Source: Staphylococcus arlettae
GTDB lineage: Bacteria; Bacillota; Bacilli; Staphylococcales; Staphylococcaceae
Assembly (NCBI RefSeq): GCF_002902345.1
Contig: NZ_PPQB01000005.1
Span: 291,051-351,680, forward strand
Length of the DNA stretch: 60,630 nucleotides
Reading direction: 5' to 3'
How positions within the stretch are numbered: position 1 is the stretch's first letter; every line of letters starts with the position of its first letter. Shown piece by piece: positions 8,832-20,062 of this stretch. The position numbers were made by a program, and so were the translations under genes. The notes under the pieces were generated by a model. That model saw only the letters and a program-made list of their open reading frames with translations, was not told the origin of the DNA and made no database searches.

Positions 8832-9455
8832 ATAGAACTTAGTAAAAGGCAACAACAAATTGTCGATATTGTAAAGAATAATGGACCGATTACCGGTGAG
8901 CATATAGCAGAGCGATTAGACCTTACTAGAGCTACTTTAAGACCTGATTTAGCTATTTTAACAATGTCAGGTATTTTAGAAGCACGACCACGAGTAGGTT
9001 ACTATTATGCAGGAAAGCCTAAAAACAAATTAATTTCAGATCAATTAAAAAAATATGTAGTCAAAGATTATTTATCTCAGCCTGTTGTCGTTAAAAATGA
9101 AATGTCAGTTTATGATGCGATATGTACTATTTTTTTAGAAGATGTAAGTACATTATTTGTGATTAACGAAGATGGTGATTTTATAGGAGTTTGTTCACGC
9201 AAAGATTTGCTAAGAGCTTCTATGATTGGTGACGATATTCATTCAATGCCTGTAAATATCGTCATGACAAGAATGCCTAATTTGAATTACATATTAGAAA
9301 ATGAACGCGTAGTTTATGCAGCGAATTTAATGATTGAAAAAGAAATAGATTCGTTACCCATAGTAAATAAAAAAGATAATGGTAAATTTGAAGTTAAAGG
9401 TAGAATCTCTAAAACTACAATAACTAATATTTTTGTATCATTATTTAATGAATAG
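8832..9455 (+). CDS. ccpN: CcpN-like transcriptional repressor with CBS domains
   Basis: About 207 residues. An N-terminal winged helix (GPITGEHIAERLDLTRATLRPD) is followed by two CBS motifs (about residues 80-130 and 145-200). CcpN represses gluconeogenic genes in Bacillus, and its CBS domains sense nucleotides. The conserved N-terminus (xELSKRQQQIVDIV) begins at an ATA codon at 8832. The frame has a TGA at 8823, and no ATG, GTG or TTG lies between it and the internal ATG at 8964, which is past the DNA-binding helix. A purine-rich AAAGGGGTGAAAGG lies just upstream of ATA. I therefore propose ATA initiation. The alternative is loss of the normal start by mutation. Confidence 0.82.
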   Translation: MELSKRQQQIVDIVKNNGPITGEHIAERLDLTRATLRPDLAILTMSGILEARPRVGYYYAGKPKNKLISDQLKKYVVKDYLSQPVVVKNEMSVYDAICTIFLEDVSTLFVINEDGDFIGVCSRKDLLRASMIGDDIHSMPVNIVMTRMPNLNYILENERVVYAANLMIEKEIDSLPIVNKKDNGKFEVKGRISKTTITNIFVSLFNE

Positions 9456-9467
9456 GTGGTTAATGAA

Positions 9468-10295
9468 ATGGAAAAGATAAATTTAATAGTTGCATCAGAT
9501 TCTATTGGCGAAACAGCAGAATTAGTAGCAAGAGCATGTATATCTCAGTTTAATCCCAATCAGTGTGAACATGAAATATTGAGATATCCTTATATAGAAG
9601 CATTAGAAAATGTTGATGAGGTCGTACAAGTAGCTCGTGAAACGGACGCCATTATAGTGTACACGTTAGTGAAACCAGAAATACGTAAATATATGGAAGC
9701 TAAAGTAAGAGAACTTAATATTAAAAGTGTTGACATTATGGGACCGTTAATGAACATCTTATTAGAACGCATAGATGAACAACCGTATTATGAACCAGGA
9801 TTAGTACACAGACTTGATGAGGCTTATTTTAAAAAAATAGATGCTATCGAATTTGCGGTTAAATATGATGATGGTAAAGATCCAAAAGGATTAGAAAAAG
9901 CGGATATAGTATTATTAGGCATATCTAGAACTTCTAAAACGCCATTATCACAATATTTAGCACATAAAAGTTATAAAGTAATGAACATTCCTATTGTGCC
10001 AGAGGTGGTTCCGCCTGAAAACTTATTTAATGTTGATCCATCAAAATGTATCGCTTTAAAAATTAGTGAGGAAAAACTTAATAGAATTAGAAAAGAACGG
10101 TTACGTCAACTTGGTTTAGGTGAAAGTGCAAGATATGCTACAGAACAACGTATAAAAGAAGAGCTTGATTACTTCCATAATTTAGTTGAGAAAATCCGTT
10201 GTCCTGTTATTGATGTCTCTGATAAAGCTATTGAAGAAACAGCCAATGATATTATTAGTATTATTGAGCATAATAATTTCAAAAAAGGTATTTAA
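9468..10295 (+). CDS. yqfL: Pyruvate, phosphate dikinase regulatory protein (kinase/phosphorylase)
   Basis: A 275-residue protein of the PPDK regulatory family (DUF299). It phosphorylates and dephosphorylates a threonine of pyruvate phosphate dikinase or PEP synthase. The nucleotide-binding motif [11 protein letters not shown] lies near residue 150. ATG 9468 is chosen over the in-frame GTG at 9456, because AGGTGG sits directly upstream with good spacing. It follows ccpN immediately. In Bacillus YqfL also modulates CcpN-dependent control, so both genes probably tune gluconeogenesis. No ppdK gene lies in this window. Confidence 0.9.
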   Translation: MEKINLIVASDSIGETAELVARACISQFNPNQCEHEILRYPYIEALENVDEVVQVARETDAIIVYTLVKPEIRKYMEAKVRELNIKSVDIMGPLMNILLERIDEQPYYEPGLVHRLDEAYFKKIDAIEFAVKYDDGKDPKGLEKADIVLLGISRTSKTPLSQYLAHKSYKVMNIPIVPEVVPPENLFNVDPSKCIALKISEEKLNRIRKERLRQLGLGESARYATEQRIKEELDYFHNLVEKIRCPVIDVSDKAIEETANDIISIIEHNNFKKGI

Positions 10296-10336
10296 CAGTT
10301 ATAATTGTATAACTAATGTGTAATAGGTGATAAAAT

Positions 10337-12118
10337 TTGCGAATTGAACAAGCAGTAATAAATGATATAAAAGATAAAACAGATATCCTTGATTTAGTAA
10401 GTGAATACGTAAAATTAGAAAAAAGAGGGCGAAACTATATTGGTTTATGCCCTTTCCACGATGAAAAAACACCATCGTTCACCGTTTCAGAAGATAAACA
10501 AATTTGTCATTGTTTCGGTTGTAAAAAAGGTGGTAATGTCTTTCAATTCACTCAAGAAATTAAGGATATTTCCTTTGTTGAAGCAGTAAAAGAACTAGGT
10601 GAGCGTGTTAATATTACTGTGGATTTACCATCTGAAACACCATCAAATGATGGTCATCAAATTGCATCAGATGATTTGAAGATGATTGAAATGCATGAAT
10701 TAATGCAAGAATATTATCATTATGCTCTAAAAAAAACTGTAGAAGGTGAAGCAGCGTTAAATTATTTAAAAGAACGTGGTTTTACAGATGAATTAATAGA
10801 TGCGCGTCAAATAGGTTATGCACCTAATAATACGCATTTTTGTCATGATTTTTTACAGAAAAAAGGCTATGATATTCAACTTGCATTTGAAGCTGGTTTA
10901 TTATCACGTAACGAAGAAAACTTTAGTTATTTCGATAGATTTCGAGATCGAATTATGTTCCCATTAATGAATGCTCAATCACGTATTGTAGGATATTCAG
11001 GACGTACTTATACGAATCAAGAACCAAAATATTTAAATTCACCAGAAACACCAATATTTCATAAAAGGAAATTACTATATAATGTAGATCGCGCCCGCAA
11101 AACGATTAGAAAAGTAGATGAAGCAATATTACTTGAAGGTTTTATGGATGTTATCAAAGCGGATCAAGCAGGATTAAAGCAAGTAGTTGCAAGTATGGGG
11201 ACACAGCTATCGCAAGAACATATAACATTCCTTAAAAAATTAACTTCCAATATTACTTTAATGTTTGATGGAGACTTTGCAGGAAGTGAAGCTACATTAA
11301 AAACAGGAGATGTTTTACTAAAACAAGGCTTTAATGTGTTTGTAGTACAATTACCTAAAAATATGGATCCTGATGAATATATTGGTAAATATGGTGCGGA
11401 TGCATTTAATCACTTTGTAAATCATGAAAAAAAAGCGTATTTAATTTATAAAGTATTATTGCATCAAGATGAAATTAATAATAATGATTTAGCTTATGAA
11501 AAATATCTTAAAGAGATTACGAATGAAATTGGATTTATGCAATCGCCAATTTTAAAGAAAAAGGTATTGCAAGAAGTAGCGGAATTGTTTAAAGTTAGTC
11601 AGGAAAGTCTAAGTAATGAAGTAGGAGCCGTACAATCGTACTATGAACCTCAAATTCCAAGTGTGCCCAACATACCACAGTTCACTAATTTAACTAAACA
11701 AGAAAAAGCAGAACGAAACTTGTTAAGACATTTCATGAATGATAAAGATACATTTTTAAATTACCACCAATTAATTGCGCCTGAAGACTTTACAAATGAG
11801 TATTTTAAGCGTATATTTAATGTTTTACGTGAGTTTTATGCCGATAATGGTACGTTCGACATTAGTGATGTGTTGCAATATATCGACATTTCAGAGATAA
11901 AAGAAGCATTTATATCTTTAGATAATTATAAGATAAATGAAGAACCGTTTGAATATGAAATCGATGACTATATCAACACTATTACTGCTAATAGAACAGA
12001 AGAAACTGCAGTATCTTTAAATCAAAAATTAAATGATGCATTACGTCTTGGTGATACGGAATTACAAAAATATTACTTAGCAAAGATTGTAGACTACAAT
12101 AAAAATAGAATGAATTAA
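10337..12118 (+). CDS. dnaG: DNA primase
   Basis: A 593-residue primase that makes RNA primers at the replication fork. The N-terminal CHC2 zinc site is Cys38, His41, Cys59 and Cys62. The TOPRIM catalytic domain includes EGFMDVIKA near residue 263 and DGDFAGSEA near 310. The C-terminal helicase-binding domain follows from about residue 450. The start is TTG at 10337, after ATAGGTGAT. It precedes sigA, the classic macromolecular synthesis operon order. Confidence 0.97.
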   Translation: MRIEQAVINDIKDKTDILDLVSEYVKLEKRGRNYIGLCPFHDEKTPSFTVSEDKQICHCFGCKKGGNVFQFTQEIKDISFVEAVKELGERVNITVDLPSETPSNDGHQIASDDLKMIEMHELMQEYYHYALKKTVEGEAALNYLKERGFTDELIDARQIGYAPNNTHFCHDFLQKKGYDIQLAFEAGLLSRNEENFSYFDRFRDRIMFPLMNAQSRIVGYSGRTYTNQEPKYLNSPETPIFHKRKLLYNVDRARKTIRKVDEAILLEGFMDVIKADQAGLKQVVASMGTQLSQEHITFLKKLTSNITLMFDGDFAGSEATLKTGDVLLKQGFNVFVVQLPKNMDPDEYIGKYGADAFNHFVNHEKKAYLIYKVLLHQDEINNNDLAYEKYLKEITNEIGFMQSPILKKKVLQEVAELFKVSQESLSNEVGAVQSYYEPQIPSVPNIPQFTNLTKQEKAERNLLRHFMNDKDTFLNYHQLIAPEDFTNEYFKRIFNVLREFYADNGTFDISDVLQYIDISEIKEAFISLDNYKINEEPFEYEIDDYINTITANRTEETAVSLNQKLNDALRLGDTELQKYYLAKIVDYNKNRMN

Positions 12119-12186
12119 CAGTTACGGTACAACTCAACTTACAATTGTATAATTATGAGGTTAACAATGTTTAAGTAACGTCATAA

Positions 12187-13368
<1,182 letters not shown>

Positions 13369-13373
13369 TTTAT

Positions 13374-13411
13374 GGCTCTTTTGTACTTTCTATGTGCAAA
13401 AGAGCTTTTTA
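13374..13411 (+). terminator. Terminator after sigA
   Basis: GCTCTTTTG pairs with CAAAAGAGC, followed by TTTTTATTT, six bases downstream of the sigA stop codon. Confidence 0.9.
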
Positions 13412-13433
13412 TTTAATACAAGGGAGTTAACTC

Positions 13434-14111
13434 ATGATTCAAATTAATCAACGCTTAAAAAAAGTTAGTGAATATATAAAAGGTGATTATCTGGCTGATA
13501 TTGGTTCGGATCACGCTTATTTACCTATTTATGCAATTGAAAATAATTTAACTGCACGAGCTATAGCTGGTGAAGTAATTCGTGGACCCTTTGATGCATC
13601 AGTAAAAAATGTGCGCGCACATGGTTTAGAATCAGTAATTTCTGTTGAACTAGGTGATGGTTTAACAGTACTAAAAACGGATAATGCTATAACATCTATT
13701 ACTATATGTGGCATGGGCGGACCACTTATCACTAAAATATTAAGAGCAGGTCAAGAAAAATTAACTAACAGACCCCGTCTAATTTTACAAAGCAATATAC
13801 AATCACAGCCTATACGCGTTTTATTACAACAACTAAATTATACAATTGTAGATGAAGTGTTAATGACAGAAAAAGGCCATACGTATGAAATAATTGTGGC
13901 CGATTATTCACCAGAAATTAAAAATTTATCACTGTTAGAATTGAAATTTGGCCCTATCTTACTGTCACAAAAATCAGAACTGTTTTATCAAAAATGGGAA
14001 CGTGAGTTAACAGCATTAGAGCATATATTAACACAACTGAATCAAACTACTCACAGAGAACGAATTACGGAAATCGAAAATGAAATTCAAATGATTAAAG
14101 AGGTGCTTTAA
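13434..14111 (+). CDS. trmK: tRNA (adenine(22)-N1)-methyltransferase
   Basis: A 225-residue TrmK (YqfN) enzyme that makes m1A22 in tRNA. The Rossmann-fold SAM site is LADIGSDHAYLPIYAI near residue 20, and the catalytic-region motif CGMGGPLI lies near residue 95. A C-terminal coiled-coil region completes the family architecture. The ATG follows AAGGGAG. It abuts the Nif3-like gene without a gap, the same pairing as yqfN-yqfO in Bacillus. Confidence 0.94.
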   Translation: MIQINQRLKKVSEYIKGDYLADIGSDHAYLPIYAIENNLTARAIAGEVIRGPFDASVKNVRAHGLESVISVELGDGLTVLKTDNAITSITICGMGGPLITKILRAGQEKLTNRPRLILQSNIQSQPIRVLLQQLNYTIVDEVLMTEKGHTYEIIVADYSPEIKNLSLLELKFGPILLSQKSELFYQKWERELTALEHILTQLNQTTHRERITEIENEIQMIKEVL

Positions 14112-15215
14112 ATGAATATTAAAACACTACTACACACAATCGAACAACATGTTCCATTTACAACTGCTGAGTCATGGGATAATGTAGGTCTATTAATAGG
14201 CGATAAACAAGCTAAAATATCAGGTGTTTTAACTGCGCTTGATTGTACGATTGAAGTTGTAGATGAGGCTATTTCTAAAGGTCTCAACACAATTATTTGT
14301 CATCACCCATTAATATTTAAAGGTATAAAATCAGTAGTAGAACAAGATGGATATGGTGCGATTATTAGAAAAATAATTAAACATGATATCAACCTAATAG
14401 CATTACATACAAATCTAGACGTCTACTCAGATGGCGTGAATAAAATGCTTGCCGATAAAATGAATTTAACCAATCTAAAACCTTTAAATTCAGCAGACCA
14501 CTATTATTACAAAGTTCAAGTATATGTACCTCAAAATAATGTTGAATCGTTAAAACAAAATCTTAGTGAGCACGGCCTAGCTGAAGAGGGTAATTATGAA
14601 TATTGCTTTTTTGAATCAGCTGGTACTGGTAATTTTAAACCAGTTGATGGTGCTAATCCTCATCAAGGTAAATTACATTCAATTGAGCAAGTTGCAGAAG
14701 TTAAGCTGGAATTTATGATAAATAGTTCTCAAAAGGTATTGGCACAACAATTAATTGAACAATATCATCCATACGAAACACCTGTGTACGACTTTGTTGA
14801 AATGACTAAAGTTGCTAACTATGGCTTAGGGGTTATCGGTGAGTTACCAGCAACACAAAATGTCTCAGCTTTTACTGCATCAATTAAAGAAAATTTAAAT
14901 ATGCCAAGTGTACGTTATATTGGTGATTTAAATGCACATATTAAAAAAGTAGCTATCATTGGTGGTGCAGGGATTGGTTATGAATATCAAGCACAAGCAT
15001 TGGGTGCGGATATTTTTATAACTGGCGATATTAAACATCACGAAGCATTAGATGCGAAAATAAATCAGATGAATTTATTAGATATTAATCATTATAGCGA
15101 GTATGTGATGAAAGAAGGACTTATCAACTTACTGAATAACTGGTTACCCGTTGAAAACATCGATTTTACAATGGTGGCATCAGAACTAAATACTGATCCA
15201 TATAACTATTTATAA
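14112..15215 (+). CDS. Nif3-like dinuclear metal centre protein
   Basis: A 367-residue member of the NIF3/YqfO family, often annotated GTP cyclohydrolase 1 type 2 homolog. The metal-binding pattern is visible as IICHHPLIFKG near residue 63 and ALHTNLDVYSDG near 97. A further set (GDIKHHEAL, near 305) lies toward the C-terminus. The middle insertion (about 125-230) is the PII-like domain found in Gram-positive members. Biological function is unsettled. It overlaps no gene and starts directly after the trmK stop. Confidence 0.9.
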   Translation: MNIKTLLHTIEQHVPFTTAESWDNVGLLIGDKQAKISGVLTALDCTIEVVDEAISKGLNTIICHHPLIFKGIKSVVEQDGYGAIIRKIIKHDINLIALHTNLDVYSDGVNKMLADKMNLTNLKPLNSADHYYYKVQVYVPQNNVESLKQNLSEHGLAEEGNYEYCFFESAGTGNFKPVDGANPHQGKLHSIEQVAEVKLEFMINSSQKVLAQQLIEQYHPYETPVYDFVEMTKVANYGLGVIGELPATQNVSAFTASIKENLNMPSVRYIGDLNAHIKKVAIIGGAGIGYEYQAQALGADIFITGDIKHHEALDAKINQMNLLDINHYSEYVMKEGLINLLNNWLPVENIDFTMVASELNTDPYNYL

Positions 15216-15232
15216 AAATACGCATAAATATA

Positions 15233-15261
15233 TTCAAATTCATGTGTTCTTCCTTTATAAT
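15233..15261 (+). promoter_or_regulatory. Promoter of cshB
   Basis: TTCAAA (15233-15238) and TATAAT (15256-15261) with a 17-base spacer, directly upstream of the cshB ribosome binding site. Confidence 0.6.
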
Positions 15262-15291
15262 AAGTAAGATGAAATTTAAGGAGGCCAAAAT

Positions 15292-16635
15292 ATGGCTAAT
15301 CACCCATTCGAGAATTTTAAATTGGATGCCGAATTAATTGAGGCGGTAAAAGATTTAAAATTTGATAAACCAACAGAAATACAAAGTAGAGTAATTCCTA
15401 AAATATTAAAACAAGCTAATATCATAGGTCAGTCACAAACAGGAACAGGTAAATCACATGCTTTTTTACTTCCATTAATTCAAAATATTGATATTTCAAT
15501 TCACGAACCACAGGCTGTTGTAGTAGCGCCTACGCGTGAATTAGCACAACAACTATTTGACGCAGCACAACACTTAACACAATTCAAAACAGATGTTTCA
15601 GTCAAACTATTTATTGGTGGTACTGATTTCGAGAAAGACAGACAACGTGCCAAAAATCAACCACAATTGATCATTGGCACACCTACACGTGTAAATGATT
15701 TAGCTAAACATGGTGATTTACATGTACATTTAGCATCATATCTCGTTATTGATGAAGCGGATTTAATGATAGATTTAGGCTTAATTGAAGATGTCGATTT
15801 AATTGCTACTCGTTTAGATGAGTCTGCAAATATCGCTGTATTTAGTGCAACTATTCCTAAATCTTTACATCCATTCTTAAATAAATATTTAGAGCAACCA
15901 GAGTTTATTGAAATTGAACACACTACTCAAAACAAAAAGAATATCGATTTTTACTTAATACCGACTAAGGGTGACGCAAAAATTGATAAAACTCTGAAAT
16001 TGATGGATGTTATTAATCCTTATTTATGTATTATCTTTTGTAATAGTAGAGATAGTGCTAACGAATTAGGGCAACAATTAAATGAAGCAGGTATCAAACT
16101 TGGCATGATCCATGGTGGACTTACACCTAGAGAGCGTAAACAACAAATGAAACGCATTAGAAACTTAGAGTTCCAATATGTTATTGCAAGTGATTTAGCT
16201 TCGCGTGGCATTGATATCGACGGTGTTAGTCATGTTATTAATTTTGATGTGCCTAATGATATTGATTTCTTTACACATCGTGTAGGACGAACTGGCCGTG
16301 GACAATACCATGGTATAGCTATAACGCTTTATAGTCCCGATGAAGAAGCAAATATTGGGTTAATAGAAGAACGCGGTTACGTCTTTAAAGATGTTGATAT
16401 TAAAAATGGTGAGCTACAAGCTATAAAAGCACATAACAAACGACAATCTCGTAAAAATAAAGATGACCATTTAACTAATCAAATTAAAAATAAAGTTAAA
16501 CGTAACAACAAAAAAACAGTTAAGCCAGGATATAAGAAAAAATTCAAACGTGAATTAGAAGAATTAAAGCGTAAAGAACGTAAACAATACAGTAAACGAC
16601 AAAATAGACAAGCTAGAAAAAATAAAAAAGGATAG
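15292..16635 (+). CDS. cshB: DEAD-box ATP-dependent RNA helicase CshB
   Basis: A 447-residue DEAD-box helicase. Visible motifs are the Q motif region (PTEIQSRVIP), motif I QSQTGTGKS (47-55), DEAD (154-157), SAT, and motif VI HRVGRTGR. The C-terminal 70 residues are extremely Lys/Arg-rich and probably bind RNA. It matches CshB (YqfR), which acts in RNA remodelling and cold tolerance. The start ATG follows AAGGAGG. nfo follows closely and is likely co-transcribed. Confidence 0.95.
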   Translation: MANHPFENFKLDAELIEAVKDLKFDKPTEIQSRVIPKILKQANIIGQSQTGTGKSHAFLLPLIQNIDISIHEPQAVVVAPTRELAQQLFDAAQHLTQFKTDVSVKLFIGGTDFEKDRQRAKNQPQLIIGTPTRVNDLAKHGDLHVHLASYLVIDEADLMIDLGLIEDVDLIATRLDESANIAVFSATIPKSLHPFLNKYLEQPEFIEIEHTTQNKKNIDFYLIPTKGDAKIDKTLKLMDVINPYLCIIFCNSRDSANELGQQLNEAGIKLGMIHGGLTPRERKQQMKRIRNLEFQYVIASDLASRGIDIDGVSHVINFDVPNDIDFFTHRVGRTGRGQYHGIAITLYSPDEEANIGLIEERGYVFKDVDIKNGELQAIKAHNKRQSRKNKDDHLTNQIKNKVKRNNKKTVKPGYKKKFKRELEELKRKERKQYSKRQNRQARKNKKG

Positions 16636-16644
16636 GTGAGTTTT

Positions 16645-17535
16645 ATGTTATTAGGATCTCATGTATCAATGAGTGGTAAAAAAATGCTTGAAGGATCTGC
16701 CGAAGAAGCATATAAATTCGGAGAATCAACTTTTATGATTTATACTGGTGCACCTCAAAATACTCGTCGTAAAGCTATTGAAGATTTAAATATTGAACGT
16801 GGCCAAGCGTTTATGGCTGAACACGGTTTATCGAATATTGTAGTACATGCACCTTATATAATTAATATTGCTAATACCGAAAAACCTCACGTCTTTAATC
16901 TTGGCGTTGAATTTTTACAAAGTGAAATAGAACGTACTCAAGCAATTGGAGCACGTGACATAGTTCTACATCCGGGTTCACATGTCGGTGCAGGTGAAGA
17001 AAAAGGTACTAAAAAGATTATCGAAGGTTTAAATGAAGTACTAACAAACGATAATAATGTACGTATCGCTTTAGAAACAATGGCTGGGAAAGGTTCAGAA
17101 ATAGGTAGATCATTTGAACAAATCGCTGAAATTATTAACGGTGTAGAGCATAATGAACGCTTATCTGTATGTTTTGATACATGCCACACACATGATGCAG
17201 GGTACAATGTAAAAGAAGATTTCGATGGCGTATTAAACGAATTTGATAAAATCGTAGGCGTTGATCGAATTAAAGTAGTGCACGTAAATGATAGTAAAAA
17301 TCCTATTGGCGCCCATAAAGACCGCCACGAGAATATTGGATTTGGTCATATTGGATTTGAGGCTTTAAATTATATTGTACATCATGATACTTTCAAAGAT
17401 ATACCGAAAATTTTAGAAACACCTTATGTGGGTGAAGATAAAAAGAACAAAAAACCACCATATAAATTTGAAATTGAAATGTTGAAAAACCAACGTTTTG
17501 AAGCAGATTTAAAAGAACAAATTTTAAATCAGTAA
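16645..17535 (+). CDS. nfo: Endonuclease IV
   Basis: A 296-residue AP endonuclease of the xylose isomerase-like fold, used in base excision repair. It starts with the typical [11 protein letters not shown]. Metal ligands appear in [25 protein letters not shown] and [24 protein letters not shown] 16645 is preferred over GTG 16636, which would overlap the ribosome binding site ATAGGTGAG. It follows cshB by nine bases. Confidence 0.96.
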   Translation: MLLGSHVSMSGKKMLEGSAEEAYKFGESTFMIYTGAPQNTRRKAIEDLNIERGQAFMAEHGLSNIVVHAPYIINIANTEKPHVFNLGVEFLQSEIERTQAIGARDIVLHPGSHVGAGEEKGTKKIIEGLNEVLTNDNNVRIALETMAGKGSEIGRSFEQIAEIINGVEHNERLSVCFDTCHTHDAGYNVKEDFDGVLNEFDKIVGVDRIKVVHVNDSKNPIGAHKDRHENIGFGHIGFEALNYIVHHDTFKDIPKILETPYVGEDKKNKKPPYKFEIEMLKNQRFEADLKEQILNQ

Positions 17536-17543
17536 TTATCTAT

Positions 17544-17636
17544 AGATTAAGTTGAGACGATATATATTGTTAATTGACTGTGATTATTAAAACAGCCAAT
17601 AGTAACTCCTATATCGTACTTAACTTAATCTTTTTA
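17544..17636 (+). terminator. Long hairpin terminator after nfo
   Basis: AGATTAAGTT (17544-17553) pairs with AACTTAATCT (17622-17631) and is followed by TTTTTATC. Inside, ACGATATA pairs with TATATCGT, and TTGACTGT pairs imperfectly with ACAGCCAA. The whole forms an unusually long, nearly continuous hairpin of about 88 bases. It separates nfo from the zinc operon. Confidence 0.8.
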
Positions 17637-17640
17637 TCTT

Positions 17641-17688
17641 TAAGTCGTAAACATTACTATTTACATATATACAAGTAAGCTGTATAGT
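17641..17688 (+). promoter_or_regulatory. Zur box and promoter of the znuC-znuB-zur operon
   Basis: 17641-17663 is an imperfect palindrome with arms TAAGTCGTAA and TTACTATTTA. It matches the staphylococcal Zur box I know (arms TAAATCGTAAT and ATTACGATTTA) with about three mismatches. Its right end overlaps the -35 TTTACA (17660-17665), and TATAGT (17683-17688) follows after 17 bases. Zinc-loaded Zur would block RNA polymerase here. This is a direct feedback loop, since zur is the third gene of the operon. Confidence 0.8.
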
Positions 17689-17706
17689 ATTACTCGAGGT
17701 GAAAAA

Positions 17707-18483
17707 ATGGCTACACCAGTTTTTGAATTAAAAAATTTAGATTATTATTTTGATAATAAAAAAGTATTGGATAACATTAATATTAAAATCAATCCGGGTG
17801 AGTTTTTGGCCATTGTTGGTCCAAATGGCGCAGGGAAATCAACATTATTAAAAGTTATTTTGGGGTTATTACCAATACAAAAAGGAAAAATCTTTGTTGA
17901 TGGCAAAGATTATAAAGGTAAACAATCGCTGTTAAAAATTAGTTACGTCTCTCAAAAAGCACTATCATTTAAAGCAGGATTTCCAGCAAGCGTCAAAGAG
18001 GTTGTTCTTAGTGGCTTAACTAAACGTAAAAGGCTAGGTCAATGGTTTAATAAACGTGATGACGAAAAAGTTAGAGCTGTGTTAACACGACTAAATATTA
18101 GTCATTTAATTGATAAAAATATCGCCGAATTGTCTGGTGGACAACAACAACGGATTTTAATTGCGCGTGCATTAATTAGCAACCCAAGTGTGTTAATTCT
18201 AGATGAGCCTACTAATGGAATTGATGCAAAACACGTTAACGAATTTTACGACACATTAGATAAATTGAAAGCTGAAGGTGTTACTATTATTTTGGTGACA
18301 CATGATATTGGAGTAGTAGCAGATACTGCAACAGAAGTTGCTTGTTTAAATAAGCACATCCATTTTCACGGCACTACTGAAGATTTTAAATCACTAGATG
18401 AAGTTCAAATTTCTAAAATTTACGGACATCCAATTCAATTTGTCGATCATCAACATGATAGGGAGTGCTGTACAAATGATTGA
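17707..18483 (+). CDS. znuC: Zinc ABC transporter ATP-binding protein
   Basis: A 258-residue ABC ATPase of the zinc/manganese importer class. Walker A is GPNGAGKST (38-46), the signature is LSGGQQQR, and Walker B is LILDEP. Its ribosome binding site is CGAGGTG. It forms an operon with a membrane permease and a Fur-family regulator, behind a Zur box, so zinc is the likely substrate. No solute-binding protein gene is present here and one must lie elsewhere. In S. aureus the equivalent genes are called mreA/znuC. Confidence 0.92.
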   Translation: MATPVFELKNLDYYFDNKKVLDNINIKINPGEFLAIVGPNGAGKSTLLKVILGLLPIQKGKIFVDGKDYKGKQSLLKISYVSQKALSFKAGFPASVKEVVLSGLTKRKRLGQWFNKRDDEKVRAVLTRLNISHLIDKNIAELSGGQQQRILIARALISNPSVLILDEPTNGIDAKHVNEFYDTLDKLKAEGVTIILVTHDIGVVADTATEVACLNKHIHFHGTTEDFKSLDEVQISKIYGHPIQFVDHQHDRECCTND

Positions 18484-19336
18484 TGCACTATTGAATTTTG
18501 ATTTTATGCGTTATTCACTTTTAAGCGGTATTTTAATAGGTTTTATCGCACCATTAATAGGTGCTTTTATCGTTGTTAGACGCTTATCACTTATTGCTGA
18601 TGCACTAAGCCATGTTACACTTGGCGGAATTTCTTTTGGCATGTATGTTATTACTTTATTACCTGCCTTGACTTTTATTAATCCGATGTGGTTTGGTATA
18701 TTATTTGCTGTTATCGGTGCTTTGTTAATTGAGAAATTACGAACGTCATATAGTAATTATCAAGAAATTGCAATTCCCATCATTATGAGTACAGGGATTG
18801 CGTTAAGTGCTATTTTCATATCACTCGCAGAAGGCTTTAATCAAGAAATAGTAGGCTTACTTTTTGGTTCAATTAGTGCCGTGACAATCAGTGATTTAAT
18901 TACAATATTAATTGTTGTTGTAATTGTATTGTTTTTCATTTTAACCTTTTACAAGGAACTTTTTGTCTTATCATTTGATGAAGAATATAGTAAAGTAATC
19001 GGAATACCAAAATGGATTCAATTTGTTTTTATTGTCATCGTCGCTATGGTTATTTCTGCATCTATGCGTGTGGTAGGAATACTCTTAGTCAGTGCATTAA
19101 TTACATTACCTGTTGCAATTACTATGCGCTTAACGAAAGGATTTAAGCAACTTATTATTTGGAGTATTATTATTGGTGAAATTTCAGTTATAGGCGGATT
19201 GATATTAGCATTTTACATCAATATATCACCTGGAGGCGTCATCGTTGTTTTATTAGTTTTATTATTAATGCTTACTATGTTATATCAAAAATTAAGTACA
19301 TATAAGCACAAAGGAGCTGATACGGATGAAAACTGA
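18476..19336 (+). CDS. znuB: Zinc ABC transporter permease
   Basis: A 286-residue permease of the ABC-3 family with about eight to nine hydrophobic segments. The conserved [14 protein letters not shown] lies near residue 38, and [16 protein letters not shown] near 203. The start is ATG 18476, behind AGGGAGTG, overlapping znuC by eight bases; a longer in-frame start inside znuC is unlikely. It overlaps zur by eleven bases, so all three genes are translationally coupled. Confidence 0.93.
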   Translation: MIDALLNFDFMRYSLLSGILIGFIAPLIGAFIVVRRLSLIADALSHVTLGGISFGMYVITLLPALTFINPMWFGILFAVIGALLIEKLRTSYSNYQEIAIPIIMSTGIALSAIFISLAEGFNQEIVGLLFGSISAVTISDLITILIVVVIVLFFILTFYKELFVLSFDEEYSKVIGIPKWIQFVFIVIVAMVISASMRVVGILLVSALITLPVAITMRLTKGFKQLIIWSIIIGEISVIGGLILAFYINISPGGVIVVLLVLLLMLTMLYQKLSTYKHKGADTDEN

Positions 19337-19739
19337 AGAAGCGATTAAGATTATTAAACAACATGGTCATAAATATACCGATAAACGTCGAGATATGTTA
19401 AATATCTTTGTGGATGAAGATAAATATATTAATGCAAAACATATACAACGAGGCATGGATCAACACTATCCAGGTATTTCTTTCGATACTATTTATAGAA
19501 ACTTACATTTATTTAAGGAACTTAATATTATTGAAAGCACTGAATTAGATGGTGAAATGAAATTTAGAATTGCATGTGCTGAACACCATCATCATCATTT
19601 TATATGTGAACAATGTGGTGACACAAAGGTCATAGAGTTTTGTCCAATGGAAGAGATTAAATCGAAATTACCAGGCGTCGAGATTAAACAACATAAATTG
19701 GAAGTTTACGGCATTTGTGAACAATGTCAATTAGCATAA
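19326..19739 (+). CDS. zur: Zinc uptake regulator Zur, Fur family
   Basis: A 137-residue Fur-family repressor. The N-terminal winged helix contains [17 protein letters not shown]. The metal-binding region has [11 protein letters not shown], and two Cys pairs (Cys94/Cys97 and Cys131/Cys134) form the structural zinc site. The genomic position in a zinc transporter operon with a Zur box identifies it as Zur rather than Fur or PerR. A terminator follows. Confidence 0.93.
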   Translation: MKTEEAIKIIKQHGHKYTDKRRDMLNIFVDEDKYINAKHIQRGMDQHYPGISFDTIYRNLHLFKELNIIESTELDGEMKFRIACAEHHHHHFICEQCGDTKVIEFCPMEEIKSKLPGVEIKQHKLEVYGICEQCQLA

Positions 19740-19760
19740 TAATTTAAAAATATGATTGAT

Positions 19761-19801
19761 AATAAGGCTAATTCAAATTTTGAATTAGCCTTATTATTTT
19801 G
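19761..19801 (+). terminator. Terminator of the zinc operon
   Basis: A perfect 15-bp stem, AATAAGGCTAATTCA with TGAATTAGCCTTATT, followed by ATTTTG. Confidence 0.9.
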
Positions 19802-19912
19802 TTACCACGTGTGCAAAACGTTACCAAAAGTGTCTTTTTATTAAAAATGTAAACGTAAAACATAGGTCAATAGTACGAATTACTTTTTATTTTATAATTT
19901 CTAACATTTATA

Positions 19913-19942
19913 TGTTTAAATATTGCGAATTTGAGATATACT
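19913..19942 (+). promoter_or_regulatory. Possible sodA promoter
   Basis: TGTTTA (19913-19918) and TATACT (19937-19942) with 18 bases between. It would leave a leader of about 115 bases before sodA. The rest of the 323-base gap after zur holds only the zur terminator, a GTTACC direct repeat around 19801-19825 and AT-rich sequence with no recognised operator. Confidence 0.4.
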
Positions 19943-20062
19943 AATAAAGTAGCAAAGATGACAACTAATCTTTCAAAACAGTTATGCGCTAAGCATTTTG
20001 ATTGTTGTAAGTAAGTTTAATTGTTATGCTTTATATATGATTAATTAGGAGGATGATTATTT

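Noticed and set aside
8822..8842. Seven-codon frame MKGYRT as a regulatory leader peptide of ccpN
   Set aside because: Too short and without biased codons; it may arise by chance from the ribosome binding region. Kept only as context for the ATA start.
18398..18475. Longer ZnuB start inside znuC
   Set aside because: ATG 18476 follows AGGGAGTG and gives the family N-terminus; the extension is the shadow of znuC.
19801..19825. GTTACC direct repeat upstream of sodA as an operator
   Set aside because: Two six-base copies 13 bases apart are easily expected by chance, and they lie far upstream of the likely promoter.
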